29,468 nt of DNA from Proteobacteria bacterium UBA1847 (lineage in GTDB: Bacteria; Pseudomonadota; Gammaproteobacteria; Steroidobacterales; Woeseiaceae): positions 1 through 29,468 of the forward strand of contig DDIP01000340.1 in the NCBI GenBank assembly GCA_002338605.1, written 5' to 3'. The translations under genes and the position numbers were made by a program. Below are positions 1-8,393 of this stretch, one piece after another (within the stretch, counting starts at the first letter, position 1; every line of letters begins with the position of its first letter). The notes beneath the pieces were generated by a model. The model was not told the DNA's origin, made no database searches, and was given only the letters and a program-made list of their open reading frames with translations.

Positions 1-1124
1 TCCGCGGGTTGGCCGCGACGCTCAAGCGGCGACAGCACCAGGGCGACCGGCAACAACAGCGCGAATAACAGCGCAATCCAGACCGGTCGCGACAGCCACC
101 ATTCGCTGGTACCGGGCTCGATGCCCAGTCCTGGGCTGCCGGCAAGGTACAACAGCGAAACAAAAACGATCATGACCGTGATATGCCAGAGATAAACGGT
201 CATGATCATGCTGTTGATCAGCACTGTGGCCGTCCACAGGCGTAAGCCATTCAACGCACGCCGCATCGGCGCTTCCAGTGCGAGCAACAGACCGAACTGG
301 AAGATGCCGAGCGCCAGCAATGTCACCTTCGGGGGCAGCGTGTTGCTGATGTCGGGGTCCGGCGAGCCAACCATCGCCAGCGGGTAAGGTCCGTACTGGA
401 TCATGACCCACAAGGCAACGAATCCTGCCGCGGAAAAAATCAGTCGCTTCGTGACGCGACCCAGCCGATCGTCGCGCCAGGCAAAGCCGAGATGATGAAC
501 AGCAAGCCAGACCCAGAAATAATTGGTCCATCCGAGCCAGCGCATGTCAGCCGCGAAGAAAGCAAGGTCTGTGAGTACAGCACCCGCGGTATAGATTGCG
601 AATGACGCGAAGCCGAAACGCTTCCAGAAGCGATAGGATGCGGGTGCCAGCATGACGATCGCAATGTAGATTGCGAGAAACCAGGTCGGAATCAAAGCCG
701 CCTGCGACGCGTACTGAATAACCTCGGGGCCGACGTTCATCAGCATCATGATGAGCGCGATACCAGCCCAGACGACCAGCAAGACAAGCAACGGGGCCAC
801 CAGGCGATTAAGCCGCGCAGACAACCAGCCCGCGTAGCCGACTCCCTTGCGCTCGGCACTCTCAAGTGACACGGCATTCGAATAACCACCGACGATAAAA
901 AAGATTGGCATGACCTGGAACAGCCAGGTCAGCCATTGCATCTGCGGTTGTTCGGATAACAGGTGGCCCGGGTCCATTTCCCCGTCAACGACGTACACGG
1001 TCGCGATCAGCCAGTGCCCGATGATGACGGCCAGGATCGAGATCGAACGCAGCAAATCAACGTAGCGATTGCGTTCTGTCGGCGTTTTCAACGCCATCTG
1101 GCTTGCCTGGGACCATATTTTCAT
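1..1124 (-). CDS. Acyltransferase 3 (OafA/YrhL-like) membrane protein, C-terminus cut by the window edge
   Basis: The frame is open from an ATG at 1124 to the left edge, so about 374 residues are present and the C-terminus is missing. A GAGGAGC Shine-Dalgarno sequence lies about 6 bases before the ATG. Near the N-terminus the protein reads RYVDLLRSISILAVIIGHW, which fits the R-x-x-D-L-L-R and histidine signature of acyltransferase family 3, where the histidine is thought to take part in acyl transfer. Many hydrophobic helices follow, including IFFIVGGYSNA, as expected for a polytopic inner-membrane enzyme. The family moves acyl groups onto sugars, glycans or other exported molecules. The substrate here cannot be told. 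It is divergent from the small membrane protein at 1270. Confidence 0.85.
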   Translation of the reverse strand, partial: MKIWSQASQMALKTPTERNRYVDLLRSISILAVIIGHWLIATVYVVDGEMDPGHLLSEQPQMQWLTWLFQVMPIFFIVGGYSNAVSLESAERKGVGYAGWLSARLNRLVAPLLVLLVVWAGIALIMMLMNVGPEVIQYASQAALIPTWFLAIYIAIVMLAPASYRFWKRFGFASFAIYTAGAVLTDLAFFAADMRWLGWTNYFWVWLAVHHLGFAWRDDRLGRVTKRLIFSAAGFVALWVMIQYGPYPLAMVGSPDPDISNTLPPKVTLLALGIFQFGLLLALEAPMRRALNGLRLWTATVLINSMIMTVYLWHITVMIVFVSLLYLAGSPGLGIEPGTSEWWLSRPVWIALLFALLLPVALVLSPLERRGQPA

Positions 1125-1211
1125 CGAGTTGCTCCTCTGCCGGATTTAGCGGAACTGTGTCTCAAAACCGGAATGTTATTGGTCAAATGGGCCAAATTTG
1201 CGGCCAATATC

Positions 1212-1242
1212 GCATATTCCATAAGATCAGGCGTGCATATTC
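1212..1242. repeat. 8-bp direct repeat upstream of the small membrane protein gene
   Basis: The octamer GCATATTC occurs at 1212-1219 and again at 1235-1242, 23 bases start to start, which is a little over two helical turns. It lies in the divergent intergenic region. Just upstream is GGCCAAATTTGCGGCCAA, which contains the palindrome CAAATTTG. This could be a regulator binding region, but no known consensus was recognised. Confidence 0.3.
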
Positions 1243-1269
1243 GTCACTCTTCTGTTGAGGATTATGGAA

Positions 1270-1506
1270 ATGTGGTTACCGACGAAGCTCTATGAGCGCT
1301 TGCCGCTGTGGTGGATCGTGGTCGGCCTCGTGTTCATGTTAAGTGCCTTGTACCTTGGCCTGGACTACGGCGCGGCCTATGGCTATCTCGCTTTGGGCGT
1401 CGCTTGCAGCGTATTCGGCCTGCTGATTACGCTCTGGCGTGTGAACCATCGCAACAGCAATGCAACCGACAACCAGTCATCACCTGACGACACTGCCGCT
1501 AACTAG
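1270..1506 (+). CDS. Small two-helix membrane protein of unknown function
   Basis: This encodes 78 residues from the ATG at 1270. GAGG at 1257-1260 is 9 bases upstream of that ATG, a better distance than for the in-frame ATG at 1264 or the TTG at 1255. Two hydrophobic stretches are visible, roughly residues 14-31 (PLWWIVVGLVFMLSALYLGL region) and 37-57 (YGYLALGVACSVFGLLITLW). A polar, Asn/Ser/Asp-rich tail of about 20 residues follows. It is probably an inner-membrane protein. I do not recognise the family. It precedes the ABC-F gene on the same strand but is separated from it by a likely promoter. Confidence 0.7.
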   Translation: MWLPTKLYERLPLWWIVVGLVFMLSALYLGLDYGAAYGYLALGVACSVFGLLITLWRVNHRNSNATDNQSSPDDTAAN

Positions 1507-1548
1507 AAGACATCCCGGCGTCTCGAATTCGTAACGCCCGAGCGACTC

Positions 1549-1557
1549 TGCTATGAT
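1549..1557 (+). promoter_or_regulatory. Probable extended -10 promoter for the ABC-F gene
   Basis: TGCTATGAT at 1549-1557 matches an extended sigma-70 -10 element (TGn followed by TATGAT). A weak -35-like TTCGTA lies about 18 bases upstream. The element contains the upstream in-frame ATG at 1553. Transcription would start near 1563, so that ATG would not be in the message. This supports the TTG at 1616 as the true start. Confidence 0.5.
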
Positions 1558-1615
1558 CCGCGCGCCCCAGCCGGGGCCTGCTCCTCATTCCTTTTTTCTT
1601 GCTCGGTACAAGCCA

Positions 1616-3226
1616 TTGATCTCTGCTGCAAATTTGTCGATACAATTCGGCGCCAAACCCCTGTTCGAGAACGTCTCGGTCACCTTCGGCAATGGCAATC
1701 GCTATGGCCTGATTGGTGCCAACGGCTGTGGCAAATCAACCTTGATGAAGATTCTGGCTGGTGAGCTCGAGCCCTCGACGGGCAATGTATCGACCGATCC
1801 GAATGCACGTGTTGGCCAGCTATCGCAGGACCAGTTCGCCTACGAGAAATACCGGGTCCTCGACGTGGTCATGATGGGCTATGAGCGACTGTGGGAGGTG
1901 ATGCAGGAACGTGATCGGCTGTACTCCTTGCCGGAAATGTCTGACGAGGAAGGCATGAAGGTTGCCGATCTCGAGGTCGAGTTTGCCGAACTCGATGGCT
2001 ACTCCGCCGAATCGCGTGCGGGTGAACTGCTTGAAAATATCGGCATCCCGGTGGAACAGCACCAGGGACCCATGAGTGCAGTGGCGCCCGGCTGGAAACT
2101 GCGCGTATTGCTGGCTCAGGCGCTGTTCTCCGATCCGGATGTACTGTTGCTTGACGAGCCAACCAACAACCTGGATATCAATACGATTCGCTGGCTTGAG
2201 GAATACCTTGAAACCAGCAAGTCGACGATGGTTATCATTTCGCATGATCGCCACTTTCTGAACAGCGTCTGCACACACATGGCGGATCTCGACTACGGCA
2301 AGCTGCAGGTTTTCCCGGGCAACTATGATGAGTACATGACCGCCGCAACGCAGGCGCGCGAGCGCATGCACGCGGAAAATGCGAAAAAGAAAGTCAAGAT
2401 GGCTGAGCTGCAGGCTTTCGTCAGCCGCTTCTCGGCCAATGCGTCGAAAGCGCGGCAGGCGACATCGCGTGCCCGGCAACTTGAAAAAATCAAACTCGAG
2501 GACATCAAGCCCTCCAGCCGCGTCAGTCCGTTCATTCGCTTTGAGCAGGAAAAGCCGTTGCGACGTGTTGCGGTTGAAGCCGATGGCATCAGCAAGGGGT
2601 TCGATGGGGTACGCCTGTTTGAGGATCTCCACCTGACCATCGAAGCCGGTTCGAAGGTTGCCATTCTTGGGCAGAACGGAATTGGCAAGACGACATTGCT
2701 TCGCAGCCTGCTCGCAAAACTCGAACTCGACAGCGGCAGCGTAAAATGGAGCGAAAACGCGACGATTGGCTACTTCGCACAGGACAACGGGCCGGAGTTT
2801 GAAACCGACATGAGCCTGTTCGACTGGATCACGCAGTGGCAACCGGAGGGTGCGGACGAGCAGCTGCTTCGCGGCACTCTCGGACGCATGCTGTTTTCGC
2901 GTGATGACAGCGAAAAATCGGTGAAGGTCGTCTCGGGCGGCGAACAACGTCGACTGATGTTTGGCAAGATCATCCTGCAAAAGCCCAACGTGATTGTAAT
3001 GGACGAGCCCACCAATCACCTGGACATGGAATCGATCGAGGCATTGAACCTCGCACTCGAAAACTATCCTGGCACATTGATCTTCGTCAGCCACGATCGT
3101 GACTTCGTCGCGACGCTTGCCACACGCATTATCGAGATGACACCTGATGGCATTGTCGATTTCAGCGGCACCTATGATGAGTACCTGCGATCACAGGGTT
3201 TGACCGAGAAATCGCGCGTCGCCTGA
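1616..3226 (+). CDS. ybiT: ABC-F family ATPase, YbiT-like
   Basis: This is a soluble ATPase with two nucleotide-binding domains and no membrane segment, typical of ABC-F proteins, which act on ribosomes or translation. From the TTG at 1616 it has 536 residues, close to E. coli YbiT. Domain 1 has Walker [10 protein letters not shown] (about residues 34-42), the atypical signature [14 protein letters not shown] and [12 protein letters not shown] charged linker ([19 protein letters not shown]) leads to domain 2 with [16 protein letters not shown] and [10 protein letters not shown]. Sequence matches YbiT along its whole length. The start was chosen because homologues begin at the equivalent of [12 protein letters not shown] and because the ATG at 1553 sits inside a -10 box. 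No clear Shine-Dalgarno precedes the TTG. The exact role of YbiT is not settled. Confidence 0.93.
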   Translation: MISAANLSIQFGAKPLFENVSVTFGNGNRYGLIGANGCGKSTLMKILAGELEPSTGNVSTDPNARVGQLSQDQFAYEKYRVLDVVMMGYERLWEVMQERDRLYSLPEMSDEEGMKVADLEVEFAELDGYSAESRAGELLENIGIPVEQHQGPMSAVAPGWKLRVLLAQALFSDPDVLLLDEPTNNLDINTIRWLEEYLETSKSTMVIISHDRHFLNSVCTHMADLDYGKLQVFPGNYDEYMTAATQARERMHAENAKKKVKMAELQAFVSRFSANASKARQATSRARQLEKIKLEDIKPSSRVSPFIRFEQEKPLRRVAVEADGISKGFDGVRLFEDLHLTIEAGSKVAILGQNGIGKTTLLRSLLAKLELDSGSVKWSENATIGYFAQDNGPEFETDMSLFDWITQWQPEGADEQLLRGTLGRMLFSRDDSEKSVKVVSGGEQRRLMFGKIILQKPNVIVMDEPTNHLDMESIEALNLALENYPGTLIFVSHDRDFVATLATRIIEMTPDGIVDFSGTYDEYLRSQGLTEKSRVA

Positions 3227-3292
3227 CACTCACCAGTTTCGGAGTCTTTCAGCGGCTCGCAGAATGTGAGCTGCTTCCTTGCGAGCACAGGC

Positions 3293-3409
3293 ATGCTGGG
3301 GCAACATAATCGGGGCGACAGACAGGACTATGTCGTACCACTGACCGGCGAGTTGTATCCGGTCGCTCAGGCCACCCGGTTCGCCGACTCACCCGAATCC
3401 TGCACATGA
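3293..3409 (+). CDS. Possible 38-residue upstream ORF coupled to the next gene
   Basis: An ATG at 3293 opens a 38-residue frame beginning MLGQHNRGDRQDYVVPL. Its TGA at 3407-3409 overlaps the ATG of the following gene as ATGA. The downstream gene has no evident Shine-Dalgarno sequence, so translational coupling is possible. The ribosome binding site of this small frame is itself weak (GAG about 7 bases upstream). The peptide is unrecognised and short enough to occur by chance. Confidence 0.3.
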   Translation: MLGQHNRGDRQDYVVPLTGELYPVAQATRFADSPESCT

Positions 3410-4371
3410 AAAAGCTTATTATTTGGACAATCATTATCGGCGGTGTCGCCTACGCCGGGTCGAAGTTTTATCTGCATCGCGAGGTCGAAAAAAGCGTCGA
3501 TACGGCAATACTCATGATGTCTCCTCTAGCGACTATCGAGTACGGTGGCATCAGTTCGACAATGTCGGGCGAACTCACGATTGATGACATCCACGCGAAG
3601 ATCGCAGGTTTCAAGGACGAGATCGTAATTGACCGCCTGGGTATCGATACACCGAGTTATTTTTCCTTGCTCGAACTCGGTGAAATGGCCAGGAACCCCG
3701 GGGCGCAGAGTGGCGGGCTCCCGCGTGATTTTGGTTTCATCATCGAAGGTATTCGTGCACCGGTTGAGGCCGATTACGCGAAGATGATATATGCCAAGCG
3801 CCTTGAAATGCTCGGCGTATCCGACGCCGGCGAGGCGGCGAATGAGTGTGTAGGAAAGTATGGCTTCTCACCGACTGCCTTGAAGTCAATGGGCTATATC
3901 GAAGAGGTTGTCTCGATGTCGATTACTGCCCGCAACGGTGATGGTGATTTCGTGCTGGAAATCGTGAGTACGGCCGAAGACATGTGGAAAATTGAGGCCA
4001 GCCTGGCAATGGCGGGCGATCTGGTAACCGAAATCACGAAGGGGCGCGGATACGTGCCAAAGATGCGTCACTTCAATGCCAGTGTTACAGACTTGTCGCT
4101 TAATCGCCGGGTTGAGAAGTACTGCGCCAGTCGCGGGCTGAGCCCGGAGGAGACGATGACGGCCCGGATGGATGCGTTCAAGTTCATTGGCGAATCCAAC
4201 GGCATCGTGTTTGACGAATACCTGTTGGAGCCCTACCAGCAATTTCTTGCCGGTGAACCGAAAATTACGTTTACGGCTGCGCCCAATCAACCAATCAGTC
4301 TTTCGCAAATCGACCTTTACAAGCCGAGCGATGTTCCTGCCCTTCTGAATCTCTCCGCATCTATCCCCTGA
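3406..4371 (+). CDS. Membrane-anchored protein of unknown function
   Basis: This 321-residue protein starts MKKLIIWTIIIGGVAYAGSKF, a single N-terminal membrane anchor or uncleaved signal at about residues 3-19. The rest is soluble and should face the periplasm. The body mixes beta-rich stretches (ATIEYGGISSTMSGELTIDDI) and helices, with Cys at ECVGKYG and KYCASRG. The opening after the anchor vaguely recalls periplasmic AsmA/YdgA (DUF945)-type proteins, but I cannot place it in a family. It has its own position between the ABC-F gene and a small ORF and may be translationally coupled to the upstream mini-ORF. Confidence 0.75.
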   Translation: MKKLIIWTIIIGGVAYAGSKFYLHREVEKSVDTAILMMSPLATIEYGGISSTMSGELTIDDIHAKIAGFKDEIVIDRLGIDTPSYFSLLELGEMARNPGAQSGGLPRDFGFIIEGIRAPVEADYAKMIYAKRLEMLGVSDAGEAANECVGKYGFSPTALKSMGYIEEVVSMSITARNGDGDFVLEIVSTAEDMWKIEASLAMAGDLVTEITKGRGYVPKMRHFNASVTDLSLNRRVEKYCASRGLSPEETMTARMDAFKFIGESNGIVFDEYLLEPYQQFLAGEPKITFTAAPNQPISLSQIDLYKPSDVPALLNLSASIP

Positions 4372-4448
4372 CACCCGCGGGGAAACCGTAGGTTCCCACA
4401 AATCCCTTTGGTTCAAAATTAAAGCACTCATCTACTCAACCAAAGCTA

Positions 4449-4454
4449 TATAGT
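4449..4454 (+). promoter_or_regulatory. Possible -10 element for the 64-residue protein gene
   Basis: TATAGT lies about 30 bases before the start codon and just upstream of a strong AAGGAG ribosome binding site at 4472-4477. No convincing -35 was found at the right distance, so this is tentative. Confidence 0.3.
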
Positions 4455-4483
4455 GGCTGCCGCTGACACCTAAGGAGAACGAC

Positions 4484-4678
4484 TTGTCGAGCCTTGCCAT
4501 GGAAAAGATCGAGCACGAACTGCAACAGATCAATATCAATCTGGCGGAAGCCAACGACATTGCCATGCTGGCCGCCTTCAAGGCGATGCCGCCAGAACTC
4601 GAAAATGAAAGCCGGAGAGCCCTGGCTCTGCTTCGCGACCGAATGATGGAGCGCGCAAGAAATCGCGCAGGAATCTGA
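4484..4678 (+). CDS. Small helical protein of unknown function, TTG start
   Basis: This gene encodes 64 residues, MSSLAMEKIEHELQQININL and onward, ending in an Arg-rich stretch (RDRMMERARNRAGI). AAGGAG at 4472-4477 is 6 bases before the TTG, which selects this start over the ATG at 4499. The composition (Glu, Leu, Ala, Arg; no Cys, Trp or Pro-rich part) predicts one or two amphipathic helices, perhaps a small coiled coil. No signal or membrane segment is visible. It converges on dbpA with a 15-base gap. The family is not recognised. Confidence 0.65.
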   Translation: MSSLAMEKIEHELQQININLAEANDIAMLAAFKAMPPELENESRRALALLRDRMMERARNRAGI

Positions 4679-4679
4679 A

Positions 4680-4692
4680 TCGCCTTGTAGGC
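4680..4692. terminator. Small hairpin between convergent genes
   Basis: CGCCT-TGT-AGGCG forms a 5-bp stem exactly in the 15-base gap between the 64-residue protein gene and the end of dbpA. It lacks a T-tract on either side, so it may be only a weak bidirectional terminator. Confidence 0.25.
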
Positions 4693-4693
4693 G

Positions 4694-6079
4694 CTAACGC
4701 TGAATTCGCGCGCGAAACTTTCGACCCTTGATCGGCCTCATCGAAAGCTGTTTTTGTGCTTTTGTTGCGTATGCGTTTTCGACTGCGACATAGGCACAGG
4801 TATCGAACAAGTCAATCGATCCGACGGCCTGACCGGGTATTCCGCCGGCAGCGGTCAGCACGCCCAGTAAATCGCCCGGCCGTAGCTTGTTCCTGCGCCC
4901 GCCACTAACCTGCAGCGTCGTCATCCTGGGAGAGAGCCTGCCGTCACCGGGCTTTGCGTCCGGAATGCCCTGTTGCCGAATCACCGTATCCGGCATGGTT
5001 TTTTCGATCTCAGCGAGACGCCACATTTCGCGCTTTTCAATCAGGCTGATGGCGGCACCCTGCTGACCCGCCCGGCCCGTCCGGCCTATGCGGTGAATGT
5101 AGGTGTCAGCCTGTGGCGGCAGTTCGTAGTTGAAAACCGCATCGATTTCTTTGACATCGAGGCCTCGTGCCGCGACATCTGTTGCAACCAGCACGCTTGC
5201 ACTGCGATTCGAAAATCGCACCAACACCTCATTGCGTTTCGACTGGTCAAGATCTCCATGCAAGGCGAGCGCAACGATGCCTTGCGACATCAGATACGCC
5301 GCGACTTCCGCACAGTCAATTTTCGTATTGCAGAACACCAGGTTTAATTCCCCGCCCCAGGCATGTAGTGCCCTCAGCAATTCGCCCTGACGGTTGTCCC
5401 GGGTGACCGGACACCAGGATTGAGCGATGGCCGCCGGCGGTTCATCGTCTGTGACGTCGATCAGCTTCGGGTTTCTCTGCACACGCTGGCTGATGTCAGC
5501 AATTGAGTCCGGATAGGTCGCGCTAAATAACCACGTTTGACGCTTTGACGGCGCGTAGTCGAGGATCGCGTTCAGCTCATCCTCGAATCCCATGTCGAGC
5601 ATGCGATCGGCTTCATCGAGTACCAGTGTTTGCAGTTCCTTTAAATCAACCGTTTGCTTGCCGAGGTGTTTAAGAATTCGACCCGGCGTGCCAACGATAA
5701 TATGAGGACTGCGCTGCAACGATGCCAGCTGCGATCGCAACGGCGAGCCGCCGCATAGTGTCAGGACCTTGATATTCGGAATCGCGCGCGCAAGTCGACG
5801 CAGTTCTTTTGCAACCTGGTCTGCCAGCTCGCGGGTCGGGCACAGCACCAGCGCCTGCGTACTGAACCGGTTCGCGTCCAGTTTGTGCAACAAGCCAAGT
5901 CCGAACGCAGCCGTCTTGCCACTACCGGTTTTGGCGCATACCAGTAGGTCGGCGCCCTTGATGAGCCAGGGCAGGGCTTTCGCCTGCACAAGTGTCATCT
6001 CCCGGTAGCCAAGATCACCGAGGTTGCCAAGCAGTGCCGGCCCCAGGTTTAGCGCGCCGAAATCGCGTGATTCAGTCAT
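4694..6079 (-). CDS. dbpA: ATP-dependent RNA helicase DbpA
   Basis: DbpA is a DEAD-box helicase that remodels 23S rRNA during 50S ribosome assembly. The 461-residue protein has the Q-motif region (LVQAKALP), Walker A AKTGSGKT (residues 49-56), PTRELA, DEAD (155-158), SAT (186-188), ARGLD and HRIGRTGR. The C-terminal part, from about residue 385 (RNKLRPGDLLGVLTAAGGIP) to the end, matches the DbpA RNA-binding domain that recognises hairpin 92 of 23S rRNA. Length agrees with E. coli DbpA (about 457 residues). It starts at ATG 6079, 12 bases after the stop of the glutathione S-transferase gene, so the two are probably co-transcribed. Confidence 0.95.
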   Translation of the reverse strand: MTESRDFGALNLGPALLGNLGDLGYREMTLVQAKALPWLIKGADLLVCAKTGSGKTAAFGLGLLHKLDANRFSTQALVLCPTRELADQVAKELRRLARAIPNIKVLTLCGGSPLRSQLASLQRSPHIIVGTPGRILKHLGKQTVDLKELQTLVLDEADRMLDMGFEDELNAILDYAPSKRQTWLFSATYPDSIADISQRVQRNPKLIDVTDDEPPAAIAQSWCPVTRDNRQGELLRALHAWGGELNLVFCNTKIDCAEVAAYLMSQGIVALALHGDLDQSKRNEVLVRFSNRSASVLVATDVAARGLDVKEIDAVFNYELPPQADTYIHRIGRTGRAGQQGAAISLIEKREMWRLAEIEKTMPDTVIRQQGIPDAKPGDGRLSPRMTTLQVSGGRRNKLRPGDLLGVLTAAGGIPGQAVGSIDLFDTCAYVAVENAYATKAQKQLSMRPIKGRKFRARIQR

Positions 6080-6091
6080 GAAATCCGCTGG

Positions 6092-6841
6092 CTATCGATG
6101 TTTCGCGTAAATATCACGAACCCATCGTAACGATGGTCGCTGCGACCAGTCGGCGACGGTCGCCGCGAGCCGCGGCGGGTGCGTCAGACCGCTGTAGGTG
6201 GGATGTTGTTGCGGCAATACCAGCGGTGACAACAAGCTTGCCACTGCAAGATCTGCTCGTGAGAATCGGTCACCGACAAGGTAACTGCGACCGTCTGCCA
6301 GCAAATCGTCAATCCATTGAAGCTCGGCGTCCATAATTTGCCGCGACTGTACACCCTGCTCCCTGCCGAGATCCATGCGCCTCGTCATGATGCTGCGAAT
6401 TTTTCCCCAGCCCAGCACGATCGGCAGCCTTTTTAGCAACGGCAGACTCTGCGTAAATATTGGTCGGACCGTCGACGGATGTTCAATGAGCGCTTCGGAA
6501 TAGTAGAAGCGTCGAACATGCACGCCGGCGATGTCGTCGATTCGCTTTTCAATTTCTGCTGCTTGTTCGATGTCGGATTCCGGCGTCAATCGTTTGCCAT
6601 TGGCTGATCGAATACTCTCGGCCCAGCTGATGATGTCCGCCGAGCCCTGGATCACTCGCTTGTCCAGCGCCAGGTAGGGAACCGCGGTGCCGGGACAGCC
6701 CAGCTTTTTCGCAATCTGTATGTGCTCGCCGGGGGCAACATGACGCAGCGTGTAATCAATGCCGAGGTAGTCCAGCGCCCAGCGCGCCTTCTCGCAGTAG
6801 TGGGAGATCGCAAATATATAAAGTGTGGGCGACGTCATCAT
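6092..6841 (-). CDS. Glutathione S-transferase family protein
   Basis: The thioredoxin-like N-terminal domain reads LYIFAISHYCEKARWALDYLGI. The Cys in SHYCEKARW is in the active-site position of Cys-type bacterial transferases, and VPYL plus GSADIISWAE match the glutathione-binding cis-Pro and acidic/serine elements. The all-helical C-terminal domain contains GDRFSRADLAVASLLSPL. The protein is 250 residues long from ATG 6841; ATG 6838 and an upstream GTG at 6865 are alternatives. No Shine-Dalgarno is visible, and a TATACT sequence only about 8 bases before the ATG suggests a very short leader. The natural substrate is unknown. It lies upstream of dbpA. Confidence 0.85.
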   Translation of the reverse strand: MMTSPTLYIFAISHYCEKARWALDYLGIDYTLRHVAPGEHIQIAKKLGCPGTAVPYLALDKRVIQGSADIISWAESIRSANGKRLTPESDIEQAAEIEKRIDDIAGVHVRRFYYSEALIEHPSTVRPIFTQSLPLLKRLPIVLGWGKIRSIMTRRMDLGREQGVQSRQIMDAELQWIDDLLADGRSYLVGDRFSRADLAVASLLSPLVLPQQHPTYSGLTHPPRLAATVADWSQRPSLRWVRDIYAKHR

Positions 6842-6902
6842 GGACGCGAGTATACGCTGATACACTTATCGCCGATGCATCAGTTTGGGAGCAGGTGGTT
6901 TT

Positions 6903-8393
6903 TTGATTAATTGTCGCAAGCTTGTATTGATAGCCATCTCGGCCACCGCGGTGTCGAATGTCCAGGCGCAGTCGCTGACTTCGTGGGTTGATGCCAATTG
7001 CAATGACTGCTCGGCAAGAATGGTGGAGTCGACCGGTGTCTACGTACTGGAGAAGGGCGAGGAATCATTGATCGGTCGCGCGTGGCTGGCGCAGAATGCA
7101 AGCCGAAGTATCGACATCCAGTACTTCATCTGGAGCAGCGACAACATTGGTACGCTGGCGGCCGAATTGCTGCTGAGTGCGGCCGAGCGCGGCGTTGCCG
7201 TTCGGGTCCTTGTTGACGACGTGCTTGTCGATGCCGACGAGCGGACACTGTTGCGTCTGTCGGCACATCCGAATGTACAAATCCGTATTTACAATCCCAA
7301 CATCTCCGTCGGCGTCGGATTCTGGCAGCGCATTAAAAACGCGGTAACCGGTTTTCGTGAAATCAATCAGCGCATGCACGACAAGACCGCCATTTTTGAT
7401 GGTGTTGCGGGAATCACCGGCGGCCGCAACATGGCCGATGAGTATTTTGACTACGATCATGAAGTCAACTTCCGTGATCGTGATGTACTGCTGCTGGGTG
7501 ATGCCGTATCAGCGATGGCGGATAACTTCGAGGAGTTCTGGACCAGCGATCTGGCAGTCCCGGTCGAACGGTTGCTGGAAGATGAGCTGTCCCGACTTTC
7601 ACCGCTGGATGCTACGCAGCGTTCCGAAGAATTGCACGCCTATGCCGCCGACCCCGCAAATTTCGAGTTTGGTGTCCGACAGGCCATCGACTCAACGCCT
7701 GACTTTTTTCCACATCTACTGCAATCGCTGATCTGGGCCGATGTTTCGTTTGTCAGCGACAGGCCGGGCAAGAATTCCGGTATGGCTGGCCTGGGCGGCG
7801 GCGGCGAGTCAACCTACCACCTGATCGATGCAGTCCGAAATGCCAGGGAATCCATTCTTATCCAGTCGCCCTACCTGATCTTGCCCGAGGGCGGTATCGA
7901 GCTTTTGGATGAGCTCACGGACAGGGGTGTGAGAATTCGAATCTCGACCAATTCACTGGCTTCGACCGACAACATCCCGGCCTTCAGTGGCTATCAACGG
8001 CAAAGGAAGGCTCTGCTGAAGGCTGGCGTAGAAATATACGAATTCATGCCTGAGCCAAACAGCCATGCAGAACTCGTCGAGCGCTATGACCGCATATCGC
8101 ACTTCGCGCCTGTTTTCGGCCTGCATGCAAAAAGCATGGTGATCGATGGCGAGATTGTCTTTATTGGCACATTCAATCTCGACCCCCGCTCAGCCAATCT
8201 CAACACCGAGGTTGGTATGCTGGCGCGCGACCGTAAACTCGCTCAACAGGTCACAAAAAGCATCGAGACGGACATACTCCCGGGAAACAGCTGGCCAACC
8301 ACGCTCGACTTCAACCCGGACTTTACGGTGAGCCACACGAAACGCCTTCGCACCTGGATTAATCGGCTTTTGCCACTGGACCCGATTCTCTAA
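6903..8393 (+). CDS. Secreted phospholipase D / cardiolipin synthase-like protein (two HKD motifs)
   Basis: PLD-superfamily enzymes use paired HxKxxxxD motifs for phosphatidyl transfer or hydrolysis. Both are intact: MHDKTAIFDG (H159, K161, D166) followed by GGRNMADEYF, and LHAKSMVIDG (H408, K410, D415) followed by GTFNLDPRS. The spacing and the SIDIQYFIWSSD opening resemble E. coli ClsC (YmdC). The TTG at 6903 was chosen because AGGTGG and GGGAG lie just upstream and it gives a clean signal peptide (INCRKLVLIAISATAVSNVQA, cut before QS). The TTG at 6885 would add six residues. The enzyme is therefore probably periplasmic. The stop overlaps the converging diguanylate cyclase gene by 4 bases. 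Confidence 0.88.
   Translation: MINCRKLVLIAISATAVSNVQAQSLTSWVDANCNDCSARMVESTGVYVLEKGEESLIGRAWLAQNASRSIDIQYFIWSSDNIGTLAAELLLSAAERGVAVRVLVDDVLVDADERTLLRLSAHPNVQIRIYNPNISVGVGFWQRIKNAVTGFREINQRMHDKTAIFDGVAGITGGRNMADEYFDYDHEVNFRDRDVLLLGDAVSAMADNFEEFWTSDLAVPVERLLEDELSRLSPLDATQRSEELHAYAADPANFEFGVRQAIDSTPDFFPHLLQSLIWADVSFVSDRPGKNSGMAGLGGGGESTYHLIDAVRNARESILIQSPYLILPEGGIELLDELTDRGVRIRISTNSLASTDNIPAFSGYQRQRKALLKAGVEIYEFMPEPNSHAELVERYDRISHFAPVFGLHAKSMVIDGEIVFIGTFNLDPRSANLNTEVGMLARDRKLAQQVTKSIETDILPGNSWPTTLDFNPDFTVSHTKRLRTWINRLLPLDPIL

Noticed and set aside
1820..3094. A 424-codon open frame antisense to the ABC-F gene
   Set aside because: The plus strand encodes a full-length, clearly recognisable YbiT-like protein; the antisense frame has no known motif and is a shadow of codon bias.
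3255..3286. GCTCGCA/TGCGAGC inverted repeat after the ABC-F gene
   Set aside because: The 18-base loop and lack of a T-tract make it a poor terminator, and a 7-base match of this kind can arise by chance.
3886..4431. 181-codon minus-strand frame over the unknown membrane-anchored gene
   Set aside because: No start signal or motif; the plus frame has a credible N-terminal membrane anchor and full length.
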